Positions 1-12,828 of a stretch of DNA of 64,000 bases are shown here, piece by piece. The first letter of the stretch is position 1, and the number at the start of each line of letters is the position of its first letter. The translations under genes were made by a program, and so were the position numbers. Location: the NCBI GenBank assembly GCA_002989075.1, contig PSQN01000016.1, forward strand, positions 2,682,336 through 2,746,335, in the 5' to 3' direction. Origin of the DNA: Arthonia radiata. Taxonomy: Eukaryota > Ascomycota > Arthoniomycetes > Arthoniales > Arthoniaceae. The notes under the pieces are model-generated. The model saw only the letters and a list, made by a program, of their open reading frames with translations. It searched no databases and was not told the DNA's origin.

Positions 1-1039
1 GGCGAGAGCTGCAGAGCCGCATCTGTATTGCATGCAGGTGAGAGAATTGGCGACGTGGGTTTGGCCCTGCAAGAGCGCGCCCTTAGTGTCGCCGCCTTCT
101 CCTTTTCGTCCGCTCCCTTGCGCCAATGCCCGGGGCTCTAGCCCGACCACTGCACATTCTTCGATCCGCGCCCCAGAACGCCGGTTTCTGACCTACACTG
201 GGAGTAGATTCATTCTGAACATACCCCACAGTGGAAAGTGGCGAATCGAGCTGTCTGCGCACGTCCCGTATCAGATAGTCCCACCGGATCTTTCCTCTCG
301 ACCCTCTTGGCAAGCTCCCGATGCGGCTAGCTTGCTGGGGCCACGTACCAAAACAGTGAAATCCTCAAGTACATGACACAGAGCTCTCGTCTCCTTCATC
401 AGCGTCATCTCTCCGTTCTGTGTGCGAGTGAAGTCTCCAGTCAAGTGAAGACGCAGATCCATCACGCCTTCACCGTGCACATCGTAGAGGAGCTTCGCCG
501 CTCTGTCAAACCTCGGACGCACCCTCGTCCCTTACCCAACCCCGCTCATCAACGTTCTCAGTACTTACCTCTTGGAAGGGTCTCAGCTTTCTTCATTCAG
601 CCTCATGATTGTTGCATGCTGACTCGTCCCATCAAGCGCACAGCATTTGCTTGCGGGCTGTGTCAAGCATATCTACTGTTTCATTTGGCAACTGAGTAGC
701 ACTCCGCACATGGCAACATCACACATGTCACAATTGCCACCGATGAAGTGAGGGGTTTGACGATTCAAACCGACTCTGATCCCCAGGTCCATACCTTCAC
801 CGCGCTGTGAGTCGCTCGCTTGCTGTACATGCCTTCCATCAACAATATGCCACCTCCCGCCTTCCAACGCCAGGCCAATGCTTCAGGATCTGCACAAGAC
901 ATGTATACCATGTGATTGCCATGGTACAACTCAATCACACTTCAACGCTCTCGCTGATCCTGAGGGTTCAAGCCCAGTCCCTCGCCGCACGAGGCTTCCA
1001 CTGAGGAACAGCTTCTTTCCGGCATTTGGCAGTAGGCTA
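1..1039. other. No gene recognised at left edge
   Basis: Only short, mutually overlapping open frames occur here and none resembles a known protein. The stretch is probably the downstream region of the carrier gene that begins at 1040 on the minus strand, plus flanking sequence of a gene outside the window. Confidence 0.5.
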
Positions 1040-3262
1040 TCACGCGGGCGTGATTCGGCTGCCCAAACCTGGAATGCTCCAGCCCTTTCCTTCTCCGGTC
1101 GGCATCCGCGGCTTTCCGAAGTGCTGATCCAGGTCAAGTATAATCTTGAGCGCGTTGCGCGAGCGCAGGTACGGCAACGGCGCTTGAGCTTCATGGAGAC
1201 CGACAGCTGGTTCTGCATGACCGCGCAGCTCCTCTTCACTCGTACCTGGCATAGGCAGCAGCTTCTGTAGAACCTCATAGCCCGCCAGTGTGAACCCGAA
1301 CTGCGGCGACGATCGCAGCACTCGCGCGGGGCCGCCTTTGAAGAAGGCGCGAAAGCCTTCTTGCTTGAACACGGTCTTGGCGCAATGCCGAAGGCCGTTG
1401 TAGGTGTCCTCACCTTTCCGCGCCTCAACCTGTAACCGCGTCTTGATGACATCACACGGCGTTGTAAGGTATGCGGCTGGCATGCCAGCAATAGCGCCAG
1501 CTGTCAGGAGTTGCACAATGCCCAATTTCTTGTTGGGACTCTCCCCGAAGAAGTCACGCTTCAAGTGGTTGTAGCTTGGGAAGTAGATGGCGGAGAACGG
1601 GACTAAGAATCTGTCAGCTTACGCGCATCCCCACATGAGCTCGTTGCACCAAATGGAAACCTACCATCTCGTAGCAAACAGGCACCGGCGCCTTTGTACA
1701 AGCCGACGATGCCCAAGTTCCGCACAATCCACATTGCCGAGCGACGCGGTGTGCCACTGCTTTTCGCCATCTCACCTTGCACCTGTAATCGAATCTTCAC
1801 GATCTCCAGGGGGTTCGTGAAGACCACCTGACAACCACCTGCAGAGCCACCTGCCAGGAGCTCGTGGCCCAACCAGATGTCTCTGGTTTTCTTGTCACTG
1901 AAATGGCCTCGCACCAGATCGTTGACCGTCAACTTGATGGCCTTTTCCGGCGCCACACCAACAAGCTGAGGTAGCACTCCCGAGTACAGCCCCTTGAGGC
2001 CCTCATTACGAATGACCTTTTTAGCACAGTCTATCGAGTTTGCATAGAGCCGCTCGCCGACTCGTTGACTCCTTTGATTCTGCATCCTTGTCTTTACGAG
2101 ATCAATGGGATACACCATAAATGCGCCAAAAGCGCCTGCGATACTACCGAGGCCGAAATGATGTGCTGACTCAAGCAGGCCGTGGAGGAAATTCTTCGTC
2201 GAAGATGCGGTATTTTTGACGGCATCAGAGGCCGCGTCCGCAGCACTGGTGTATGTGTTCTGCCAGGAGGCATCAAGGACTTTCGCAAAATCAGTCAAGC
2301 TCAATCTTCCCGTGGGTTCGTCCAGTCCAGCAAAGTGAAACAGAATGTCAGCTTCCATAGGGGTGAAAAGCGAGAACCTTGTGATTCGCGAGGCCTCATT
2401 CAGGAAGTCCGTCCGAGTAATTTTACCGTCATCACTTTTCGTCGACGCGTTCCGCACCACAAGCTCTACCAGGTCCATCTCGCGCATCATGTTCTGGAAA
2501 GCGCGCACGTTCGCGTATGAGATCTTGGTTCCCGGCCCAATGTTGCACAGTGTTTGTAGATTTGTCAATAAGTGGTCAGAAAGCTTGTGGCTTGCGGTCT
2601 CCATAATGATATGCTGAAAGTCTTCGGGCTCGATGTAGCCATCTCCGTTTTTATCAAAGTGTAGGAACGCTTGCCGGATCTTCTCTCCTTGTAAGCCTCG
2701 CAGCATCTGCGCAAACTGTGGGTATGTCATATCATGTCGGTGTCGCTTGCTTCCTATGTACAAGGATGCCCAACCGGAGTTCCAATTGAAGGGTATTGAT
2801 GAAGGTCCTTTATTCTCGTTGTATAGCCGTTGAAACTCTTCGAAGCTGACCACACCGTCTCCATTGAGATCGAACAGCCGAAAAGCGATCTCATATTCTG
2901 CGTCGGGCTTTGCGAGGAGATTTTCGAACGTGCCCCAGTCGGATAGACTGACTCGACCCCTCCGCCTGGGGTCGGCAATCTGGTATAGGATGGCGTACTG
3001 TGACCGTTTGATTTTATGCTGAAATGAGCTCAGAGTCAGCGAGATGCGATCCGCACGGTATTAGAAGCTGCTGCGAGCTTACATAGTCCTCCCCCTTGGG
3101 GGCAATTGCGTTTATGAATTGCTCCTCGTCAAGGTATCTTTCTCCCGTCTCTTCGTCTTGTATGGCATACTTGTTGAACTCTGCGCGCGTCTGCTGACTG
3201 AGCTGAGGCTCGTCCGTTGTACCAAGGAGAGCCTCTTTTGCTTGCTCTGTCACGGACGCCAT
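1040..3262 (-). CDS. AGC1: Mitochondrial aspartate/glutamate carrier with N-terminal EF-hands
   Basis: Predicted Ca2+-regulated inner-membrane carrier that exchanges aspartate for glutamate in the malate-aspartate shuttle. Exons are 3262-3083, 3018-1665 and 1602-1040, with introns of 64 and 62 bp, giving 698 residues. The N-terminal half has EF-hand loops (DLNGDG near residue 109, DKNGDG near 182). From about residue 345 there are three mitochondrial-carrier repeats, each with the P-x-[DE]-x-x-[KR]-x-R signature ([27 protein letters not shown]). The second splice rebuilds [11 protein letters not shown], a conserved carrier stretch. I chose the start MASVTEQ; an in-frame upstream Met at 3406 would add 48 residues and could serve as a longer targeting sequence. 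The domain order matches the SLC25A12/13 family and the length is normal for fungi. Confidence 0.93.
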
Positions 3263-4404
3263 TGGTATGAGAGAGGACGAGCGTCGGACGGGAAGAGAGG
3301 GAGTGTTGGCCTCAGGGGCCTTGAATGTGCGAAAATCGCAGGCTTGGGAGAGATATAATGCTCTCAGACGAGAGCTGCGTGCAAAGCTTGGATAACAGGC
3401 AGCCAAATGTTCTAGGCCAATGCGCGTGAAGCCACTTGTTGGTGTTCTAGATGCGTTGGTCGCGCGGTAGCTCTGGGAGAAGAGCGTTCGGGCTTGCTCA
3501 AATATGAACGGCTTCCAACGCGCAGTCTACTATCTGATGGGCAGTGTGAGATGAGAGAAAGAGGTGCTAGGTTGAGAGTAGAGAGTGGATGCTCGAGAGC
3601 ATCTGTCGTATCATGAAGTCTTCCGTAAAGATGTTGACCGTGTTCCGGATCTTGGCGAGTAAGGCTTGGCATTATTGATGGAAACCCCCTGGCGCCATAC
3701 TTAAACCGATCTCTCGGTCCTCGCAGACGAAAATGCACAATGTCGACAACAATACAGTGAGTCAGCACACCCTACAACGACCATCCTCTCCACGGGATTC
3801 ACGAAACAATCAGGATTCCTTCAATAGTACTTCATCCTGCTCAACAGGCGTTGCTGCAGGGTCTGGCGCTAGAGCACAGCTTGTGCATTGTACTCTCTGG
3901 CTGGAAACATTGCCTTCGGGAAGATTGCCTTCGGCCTGCCTGCCTCTGTCGGTGCAGGACCCTCCATTCCTCTCTTTATATTTATTGATCGAGCTTTGCA
4001 AAGGCTACTCATACGCGCTCTGCAAACGTGCCAGTCTCGCAGCGTAAGTCTGCGTGGAAGTAAGCTCCTCAACGATCATGCTTTGTCTGCGCGTCAAAAG
4101 CCAGCGGTCATCACATCCATATTACTTCTTCTTCCAAGCAGAGCTGCGCTCTCAGATCTGGCATATTGTGATACAACGGGCCAATTCTGTGAAGGCCGTC
4201 AACGTGGACCGATTGTATTCTTACTTCCGAAAAGTCACGTGTGGCGCCGCACAGATCGAAAGGCTTGGGCGATAACCACGTGAAGTTTTCCCATACTGCG
4301 GGCGAGATCGTGCCCCTTGAGGTGGCCGTATAAGCCTCTGGCGTAATTGATGTGTACGGCTATTGACGTGTATGGCTGTAGATTTATGGATAGGCGTCCT
4401 TCGC
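3263..4404. other. Intergenic, AGC1 promoter side
   Basis: This lies between the AGC1 start and the HIS6 3' end. It holds only short ORFs without recognisable similarity. It should contain the AGC1 promoter and the HIS6 terminator; no clear motif was identified. Confidence 0.5.
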
Positions 4405-5228
4405 TCATGTCTGCTCGGCGTTCCAACGCACACAGTCGTCGAATTTTACGAGACTACCGCCGAAGATGTCGAGTGCGCTGCCGATTGTTACATCGACCTT
4501 GCCCTTACTCAGCGCTGCGACCCTCTCGAGATCGTCGAACGATTTTGCACCGCCAGCGTAAGTCACTGGGATGTCGCAGTATTCTGATAGCTTCTGCACT
4601 AGAGCTTCATCAATACCGCGTTGAAGACCCTCGTTGTCTGCCGCGTGGATGAGGAATTCACTACAATAATTCTGCAGGTGTTTGATGTTTTCTGGTTGTG
4701 ATTAGACCTGTTCGCTTGAAGTTGTTCAGTCACATACTTACCCTTTGATATTTCAAACGTGGTAAGAGTCTGCCATTTATTAGTTGCAACCACCCATGTA
4801 CTACCCTTCTTTCGACAGCTAAGGTCGATGACAAGTCTCTCCTTGTCATTGCCCAGTGCTTTCAAACAATTGTCGAGGCGTGCTTGTGAAAAATATGCAT
4901 CTGGAAATAGAAAGGAGGTAATGATAACCTTTTCAGCCCCTTGGTCGATCCAATGTTGAGCGGTCGTTTCAGTGATACCACCGCCGACTTGCAAGCCTCC
5001 AGGCCAGCAAGACAGCGCTTCTCTTGCAGCGCTTTCATTTTTGGGACCAAGCATAATGACGTGACTACCGGTCAACCCATGGTCTCGGTACAATTGAGCA
5101 TAATGTCGTGCGGGAAACGTTGAGACGTGGTTTGTCTTCAGCGTGGCTTCTTGATCGGTTAGAGAGCCCCCTACAATCTGCTTGACCTGGCCGGCATGCA
5201 AGTCTATGCAAGGACGAAATTTGGTCAT
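4405..5228 (-). CDS. HIS6: HisA-type ProFAR isomerase (histidine biosynthesis)
   Basis: Predicted phosphoribosyl-formimino-AICAR-phosphate isomerase, a TIM-barrel enzyme of the histidine pathway in the cytosol. Exons are 5228-4742 and 4691-4405; the single 50-bp intron has donor GTAAGT and acceptor CAG. Splicing joins the ISK codons to ENIKHLQ in frame, giving 257 residues, close to yeast His6. The conserved N-terminus [15 protein letters not shown] contains the catalytic Asp. VGGGI and the C-terminal [11 protein letters not shown] phosphate-binding loop are also present. The start MTKF was chosen because yeast His6 begins the same way; an in-frame Met six codons upstream (5246) is possible. 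Confidence 0.94.
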
Positions 5229-6488
5229 TGTTGCAACCGCAAGCACCGTATGTTGCGACTCTGTGGCCGTGGTGCGGAAGATGAAAAGGGGCTCGCTACA
5301 CCTGCGGGCTCAACCAGGAAGCACCGCGGGTGAAACGCTTCCTGGATCCTTGCACGCCCTTTTCAGTTGGCCGTGCAGGTTTTTGCAAGCTTCTCGACCG
5401 GCCAATAGAAGCGCTGTTATCTTGCGACGCTTCTGTGAGGCTGCAGTCACTTTCGCAGATAGATGCCGATGTCGCCCTAGTGGCCTGGCACAAATTGCAC
5501 CGAGACAAGAGAGTGGCGCAGCTATGAAATGGTCCAATAAAGGGCGGCAGCATAGGGAGCCTATTAAGAAGACGCTGTGGGATTACAGTACGTCAAGCGA
5601 AGGTCAAGGCTGCGACGTAGAAGTGTAGCTGGAAAAGAGGGCAGCAAGGTTGTTGTAGAACGGATGCAACCTGTACGACGGCAGATCGACGAGGCGCACC
5701 TTTTCTCTGCTTCTTCTAGTCCTTTTCCAGAAGGCCCGCCAGCTTCCATTTATGCACCTACCCTGCTCCCGCGGGTCCATACAGATACTGCAAGCGGCAA
5801 TTCGACATCGGATGAGAACCGTGCGGAGTCACTGATCAGAGACAACCTCGACGGCGTGACGGCTCATCGCTGCCTCTTTCATCCTCTTCCTCTCGGTCTC
5901 TCTACTTCAGGCGAAGCCGTATCCGCGAACATCTACTGTCTCAGCCTGTGCGGTCTTGGACTTGTTTAGAAGCTATAACCCGCCTGTTCCTGACGGTCAC
6001 ATCGCGTGCAACAAGCTCTCCGCAGTCAACTACAACAAACATTCCTGGATCGCGTCTACATATCTAGCATTCTCAGCGTCTAATTATTGCCGCCAGGCAT
6101 TGCCGCCACTGCTCCTCGCTCTGTCGAACTTGGTAGCCTGATGTTTTGCGTCTGCGCGTATGCCCGTTGACCCACGAGGTAAGCGAGCGCTCCTTCTCCG
6201 CCAACTCCAGGTGGCCCAAGCAGCAGCGTTAATATTTGCACCTTCTAACCTCCAATGTCCTCACAGGACGATTGAGAAGCATCATAGCTGCATGCGCCTG
6301 ACCATATGCAACCAGTCTCGAGTCTCTACAGCGCTCGCTCGACCTGTATACCCCGATGGAACGACGAAAAGCTCTCCCGCCTGTGATTGGAACGCCTTTG
6401 TTTCGATAGCAAAAAGGGTTGCCTGCGCAACGAAGATTGCTTGAGCAACGGCTGGCCCCGATCTACTGCTTCATCCGGGGAGCGAACG
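5229..6488. other. Divergent promoter region HIS6 / PDE2
   Basis: This 1.26-kb stretch separates two divergently transcribed genes. Short ORFs on both strands show no recognisable domains. It probably holds the promoters and 5' leaders of both genes. Confidence 0.5.
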
Positions 6489-9377
6489 ATGGACGATGGG
6501 CAATGCAATATTATATACTACGATCCCAGAGCTTCGGCCGATCTTATACTCAACGAGTCCACTTTCACAAATTTGACGCTGAGCGATGACTGCGAGAAAC
6601 AGTCCGATCAAAAGCTTATACCAAATGATGACGTGAAACAGACCATTAGGGCCATACTCCCTAGCTTTCAAGAAGGTATGTGAGCCGTCGCTCGTGGGAA
6701 TATACACTCTACATTGTGAATCGCAGAGCGCATGTGCACGTCAACGATTGTTAAGCGGCTAAGAGCAAGAAATCATATACGCTGACGCCGACGCTAGTAC
6801 ATCTTGTCAAGAATAGCATCGCCTGTGTGGCTAAGATCCGGGAGCTCGAAGGAAGAGACCATCCGCTACCTACGGTTCTTTTGATCTACGCATCCGAACA
6901 TGACTCTGTCAACGAGAGCAGGTATATTGACCTCGAGGACTCTCCTGGCACGTTGGAGGCGTCCAATGTGGATGAGCTCGGAGGGGTGTCCTTTCTCCGC
7001 CAAGTCAAGTTCCGGGCTGGCATGAAACACCTGACTTGCGTACTCCTACTGGCACGCAATATCGACGGTTCTGACCGACAGAAGTTCAACACATGCTATT
7101 CAGAATACTTTGCCCTGGGCGCTGCAGACGTTGTGCAAGCGCCGATCTCCCCCGAGCGCGCCTCAAGTTTGCCCGCTCATGCTTATAGGACTATGCAAGA
7201 GCGGTCTGGCACAGATCCATCCCGCATGCTGAAGCCCACAAAGCGATCTTCTCTGCCAATCGACGAGAGCAAACCCTACGCATACCTTCGGGAATCCATG
7301 GTTTCGGGATTGATGGATCGTATATGTAATCCCGGCTACATTGAGAAACCCATGGATCCACTGTATGCCCCTTTTTCCCCTCAACACGGGCGGCGCTAAC
7401 TTTCTCAAAGCGACTTGAGGCTGTCGAGTGAGAGAAAGTCTGCTGTTGCCACACACGTTGGCCTCTGGAGCTTCTCAGCACACGACTACACTGATGATGA
7501 GCTTCTCTACTCCGCGTTCTTGGTCTTACACCATGTGCTTCAGATGCCCGAGCTAGAACACTGGCGCATTAGAGACGGTAATGGACACAGTCCCTGCGAG
7601 TGAAGCCCCACTGACAAGCGCTAGATGAACTGATAATATTCCTGATGGCTTGCCGTAGGGTGTACAATTCTTTTGTCATCTATCACAATTTTCGTCATGC
7701 TTGTGACGTTTTGCAGGCCGCCTTCTGCTTTCTGCTGGGCATCGGCGCAATACCGCCATATACCCGCTCCCACGACAACCTAAGCGTGGCGCAAGCAGGT
7801 CAGACATCACTCAAGCAGCGTCCAACTCGCAGTGATCAGATTTCAAGCGATCCGAGTGCCGGATTGCCCGACTCGGAATATTCCGGCCTTCTTCGGCCAT
7901 TCGACGCGATGACTTTGGTCATATCATGCATCGGGCACGATGTCGGCCATCCAGGAGTCAACAATTTGTTCCTGGTGACGCTGAACGCACCTTTGGCTCA
8001 GCTTTACAATGATCGTTCCGTCCTCGAGTCCTTTCATTGCGCCGCGTTTTCACAAATCCTTCGTCGATATTGGCCCGCAGCTTTCCACGACGTGGCGTTA
8101 CGGAAGCTAATGATCAACTCCATTCTGGCAACAGACATGAGTCACCACACACATTATCTTGAAAGCTTTCACAAGATGAGGAAGGAAAGAGATAATCACA
8201 GCGGCAGCATCACAACTCTTGATGAGAAGACTCTAGACAGCTACCGTGAGCTGCTGTGCTGCATGCTGATCAAATGCGCCGACATCTGCAATGTGGTGAG
8301 TGTTAGCCGTGTGCGTTTGGAATGGCAAATAGCTAACTCTCACAGGCGCGGAGGTACAATGTAGCCACGGAATGGGCTGATATCTTGACCAATGAGTTCG
8401 CGAACCAAGCAACAATGGAGACTGAGCTCCGCCTGCCATCATGCCTGTTTGGTGGACCGCCTGTGCTCAATGATCGGATGAAGATGGGTACCTCTCAGAT
8501 CGGGTTTATAAACATATTCGGTCTACCGCTCTTCACGGCCATGAGTCAAGCCTTGCCAGGTATGAAGTTCACTGTCGACGAGCTCACGGCAAATAAAGCT
8601 ATCTGGGAGCGTATCATTGAGGAAGAGAAAACAAAGTCAGCCAAAGACACTTCGTCAACAACATCAAAGGAAAGGACGCAGAGCCCGCATACTAGAAGGG
8701 GCTCCGCGTATGCACAAACCCAGATGCGGGCCGATCCCATGGTCTTTGGCTCACATTCGGCCTCATCGTTGACTCAGACGCGACGGCAGTCAGCACATAC
8801 TGGATCGGATATGGTGGCGAACGCTACGAGACGGGCATCGCTAGGCCCTACGGTCATTCCATTGAACAAATCTCGGCCCGGCTCTCGACGAGGGTCGACG
8901 GACCTACTCAAGCCCGAAGACTTTCCACCCCAGATGCAGGGTGGCGTTATCAGGACAGGAGATCTACCTCCGCAGATCCGAGGTGCGTCTGGCATAGCAA
9001 GCGCGATGGGCTTCGATGGCCATCAATCTCCTGGTCCTGCCGGCTCACTGAATGGAAATGCTCCTCAAAGCAGTACCACTGGGAGGTCATCGTCTGTTCA
9101 AGAGCTAATATCAAACCCGCCGGGCTTTCTTGCAAGGGATCCGAACTCGGTCGATCCCTCACGGTCTGACTTGCAAGTATCGCATCAGCAACGGAACGCA
9201 CAATATACGGGCTCTGTACCACCAACAAGAGGAAGAGGGAGTTTGTCTGGTATAGCGCAAGCTCAAGGTTTGAATGGCAACGAGCAGCGACCGCGGAGTA
9301 AGACTCGACGGAAGCTCAGCTTCAAATTTTGGAGGAAGTCGAAAAGCGCCGAGGCTCTGGCCAGGGAAGATGAGTAA
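6489..9377 (+). CDS. PDE2: High-affinity 3',5'-cyclic nucleotide phosphodiesterase
   Basis: Predicted class I cAMP phosphodiesterase that lowers cAMP in the Ras/PKA pathway. Exons are 6489-6675, 6798-7362, 7411-7577, 7625-8295 and 8346-9377 (873 residues); all junctions keep phase and introns are 122, 48, 47 and 50 bp. The catalytic HD-type domain shows HNFRH and the PDE signature HDVGHPGVNN, followed by the metal-binding KCADICN. The N-terminal ~200 residues read like a degenerate response-regulator receiver fold (hydrophobic strands VLLIYAS and VLLLARN, then GAADVVQAPIS). The last ~230 residues are Ser/Pro/Arg-rich with many RRGS/RRxS-like sites, plausible PKA targets for feedback (inference). 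The start MDDG was chosen as the first Met of the open first exon. Confidence 0.92.
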
Positions 9378-10263
9378 AGAGACTTCAAATCGGGAGCCTC
9401 AAATACCCCATGATCACGACTTGACGATGTACGAGCAAGGCATAAGTGTTTCTTGAAGGGAGTTGAGGGAGTTCCTGCAAGACGGGTGTTACCGCATTGG
9501 TGGTAAAGGCGATGGGACAGGCCCCTCTGGTGTCTGATTTCGCCTCTAAGAAATCAATATTGACACTGAAGCACCCATGACGATTGTGTACGAGGCGTGC
9601 ACATCTGTTCATTCACGAGGAGGCACGGTGTTCGCATACGGCGGCGTTCGAAGCAGGGAAGTTCCCCGTCTAAAGGCGTGCGGTCTGACAGCTCGGGAGG
9701 AGTTTGTTTTGGAGCTGGACACTGCAAAGGTGCAGCTGTTGTCCAGAGACGATGGAGCGAAATAGCCAGCACGTGAAATGCAACCATTATCTCCTACTTC
9801 TCTCACTCCCTTGCAAACAGACCTACTGTTCCAGTGCATGGCGACGCCCGTGATTGCAGGAAGCTTGACGTCACCGCCTACAACAAATCACGACGCTTGG
9901 CGCGAAGAGGGAGTTCTGCCCTGAGGCACTGCAATATCCCTCCACCTCTTCGAAGCCATGCAAGGCTCCACGAACCTACACATTCGTGCACCATGGACGA
10001 GCTTCTTCTTACAGCAAGGAGCTTTACCATTGTCCCTCACAATGCTCTGATGCCCCTGCTGACATCCCCACATCGAGCCCCGCAAGGTGTGATTGAGTTC
10101 GACGCTGGATGACGCCGTATTGCTGGTACCCTTGCGCATTGCAATGAAATATAGAAGATGCAGCTTGCCCTGAGACTGCAGATGTGCGATGAATGCGACG
10201 TGCGAATCGAGGGTAAGGAGTCGCCTACCAAGATTCAAGCGAAGCTCGCCCTTACATTCAGAC
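9378..10263. other. Intergenic between PDE2 and GH1 gene
   Basis: Short ORFs only, on both strands, none with a recognisable domain. It presumably holds the PDE2 3' end and the beta-glucosidase promoter. Confidence 0.5.
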
Positions 10264-12440
10264 ATGGCTCTGAGCGCCATAATTCTTGCAACGCTGTGCG
10301 TCCAGCATGGCCTCGCCCAGTATTCAGTCTCGCAAAGCGGCGTGGAAGCAGCGTCTTCTACAGCAGGCCAACCCGCCATCACTTCGACCATGGCCCTCGG
10401 CGTGGACGGTCAGTATTTATTGACGCCCGCAAGAGTCTGAGCAATAGTTTTCTGCGAGCTGTACACATCAACAGCAGAGCTACGTGTGAATCTCAGTTAC
10501 TGATGATTTGCCTTCGAAGATCTTTGGAATCTTTACGTTGGGCCTGTCTCGATCGCGGCTACGAACACCACCGTTCAGCCAACACCCATTCCTTCTTCGT
10601 CGCTCATCCCGCCGCCACCCCTGTACTACTCTCCCTATCCTTCTGGCGCGCAAGTGTCGATGGTCTCGAAGAACGAGAGCTGGCAATTTCCACAAGACTT
10701 CTTCTGGGGCGTGTAAGCCAACCTGTCAAACGCCGTCTGTGCTTCAGATGACCAATGGACTGACCCGTCAACATCCAGTTCCAGTGCAGCGTATCAAGTC
10801 GAGGGTGCAGTCCGGGACGAAGGACGCGGACCGAGCATTTGGGACGTCTTGACGCATCGCGTCGCAGACTTTGTGGTAGACAACTCGACCGGCGATGTTG
10901 CAGATAACCAGTATTACCTCTACAAGCAAGGTGAGCAGCGCAGGTATCCGGAGTGGAGAGACTCAACTGACATGTGCAGATATCGCTAGGATAGCAGCAC
11001 TGTAAGCCACCTATCTCGACCTTCGGTGCTTCTCTGATGCAAGCGACCACAGCGGGGTGCCGATATACTCATTCTCCATCTCGTGGTCAAGGATTTTTCC
11101 ATTTGGCAGTGGACAGACCAATCCTGCAGGACTAGCTCACTACGAGGACGTCATTAACACATGCATCGAGTACGGCGTCCAGCCTTCGGTGACCTTGTAT
11201 CATTGGGACCTACCGCTGTTCCTGCAGAACACATACGGTGGCTGGCTCAACTCGCAGATCGTGGATGACTTTACCGCGTATGCGGAACTGCTTTTCTCGC
11301 GTTGGGGGAACAAAGTGCCGTACTGGTTCACGGTCAATGAGCCTATTGTGTTCTGTGATGAGTACCCACTGCCCAATGGATATTTCAGATCTCTGAATCC
11401 ACCTATCCCAGAGGAGCAGCAGCCATACGTGTGTGGGCATAACGTGCTACTTGCGCACTCTGCGGCATACCGTGCAGCTAAACGGCTCGGTATCAATGGG
11501 GCGGTGGCTTTCAAGAACAATGGTGGCTACAAGACCGCTTTGACTCAGACTGATGCTGATGCGGAAGCTACGCAACGAGCCTGGGTAGGTTGCAGCATGA
11601 TTGATGCCACAGACGAAGTTACTGATAGCAACGTGTAGGATTTCAACGAAGGTTGGTTCGCCACACCCATCTTCTTGACGGGTGACTATCCGCCGACCCT
11701 GAAGGAGTACGTGTCTGGCTTCTTGCCGGAGTTCACGCAGGAGCAGAAAGACATGATTCTAGGAAGCTCTGACTTCTTCGCGCACGATGCCTACACTTCC
11801 CAATTCTACATGGCGCCGGACGATGGCATTGCGGGATGCCTGGCCAACACCTCGAACGAGTTGTATCCTGGCTGTTACAACACTACCTACGCTTACAACG
11901 AAGCCGACGGCGGCTGGCTGATTGGCCCTGCTGCAGATGTCGGCAGTCCGTGGCTTCATAAAGCAACTGACTGGGTGCCCGTATTTCTAAGGTACATCCA
12001 AGATACATGGAAGCCAGCCGGCGGCATTGCGATCACCGAGTTCGGCTTCTCAGAACCGTTCGAGCAGTTCAGGACAGAGAGAGCCGAAATCCTCACGGAC
12101 TTTGTGCGGAGCGCATACTACAGCGACTACATCAACGCTCTGCTGATCGCTGTCAGCGAAGGTGTGAATGTGGTGGGGTGCCTGGCGTGGTCGATCTTGG
12201 ACAATCTGGAATGGTATGTCGCTAGTGCGCGTTCTCTGCCTTCTGGTGCAACGAGGCTGCATTTAGAATCTGCGAGACATCTTGCTGACTCGCTTGCGTC
12301 GCAGGTCCGAAGGGTACTCAACGAAGTTCGGGATGCAGTATGTGAACTTCACCACCCAGGAGCGGGCATACAAGGCCTCTTTCTTTCATTATGTGGACAG
12401 CATCAAGACGTATCTGCCCGCTCAGAATGGTACACAGTAG
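10264..12440 (+). CDS. Secreted GH1 beta-glucosidase
   Basis: Predicted glycoside hydrolase family 1 enzyme releasing glucose from beta-glucosides outside the cell. Seven exons: 10264-10408, 10520-10712, 10779-10930, 10980-11001, 11053-11584, 11639-12213, 12305-12440; 584 residues, all phases consistent. Exon 4 is a 22-nt micro-exon encoding IARIAA. The N-terminus MALSAIILATLCVQHGLA looks like a signal peptide and is followed by a Ser/Pro/Thr-rich linker of about 80 residues. The GH1 core starts near FFWGVSSAAYQVEGA. The acid/base glutamate lies in FTVNEPI and the nucleophile in ITEFGF, where Phe replaces the usual Asn of ITENG. The first intron uses a GTCAGT donor, so the signal-peptide-to-linker junction is the least certain part. 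Confidence 0.9.
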
Positions 12441-12828
12441 TCACGTACAAGCGCAATGAGCAAATGATGACGAAACGAGCCAAACAACGGCGTGTGCACA
12501 AAGCGCTCGTTTGGCACCACACTGCAACATTGCTTGTCCCTCAGGGTGGAATCCATTATCAAACCTGCATCTTGCTGATCGGACTCGCGAATCGCATCGT
12601 ACGCGAAAGTATTTAAAGGCCAGTGAGGTTTGCGCTGTCAGGACACGTTGGAGATGTAAGCTTGGCACTAGCGTTGACCATCACGGTACTCATTATTGTC
12701 ACATCCTGACAAAATGCAGCCACCCTTCCACAACTGAGCCCCAGCCGCTGTCGCACACACTTTTCGCCCTCTCTGTCCTGTGTCACCGAACCTAGCGCTC
12801 AATTGAATACCGAAATTGTGAGCTCGCC
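12441..12828. other. Intergenic upstream of ZIP transporter
   Basis: This holds the GH1 3' end and the promoter of the zinc transporter. An AT-rich TATTTAAAG element at about 12609-12617 lies some 210 bp before the start codon and could act as a TATA-type element. No Zap1-type zinc-response palindrome was seen. Confidence 0.4.

Noticed and set aside
955-990. GGTTCAAGCCC, resembling a tRNA B box
   Set aside because: The flanking bases do not pair into a T stem and no A box or acceptor stem is found at the right distance.
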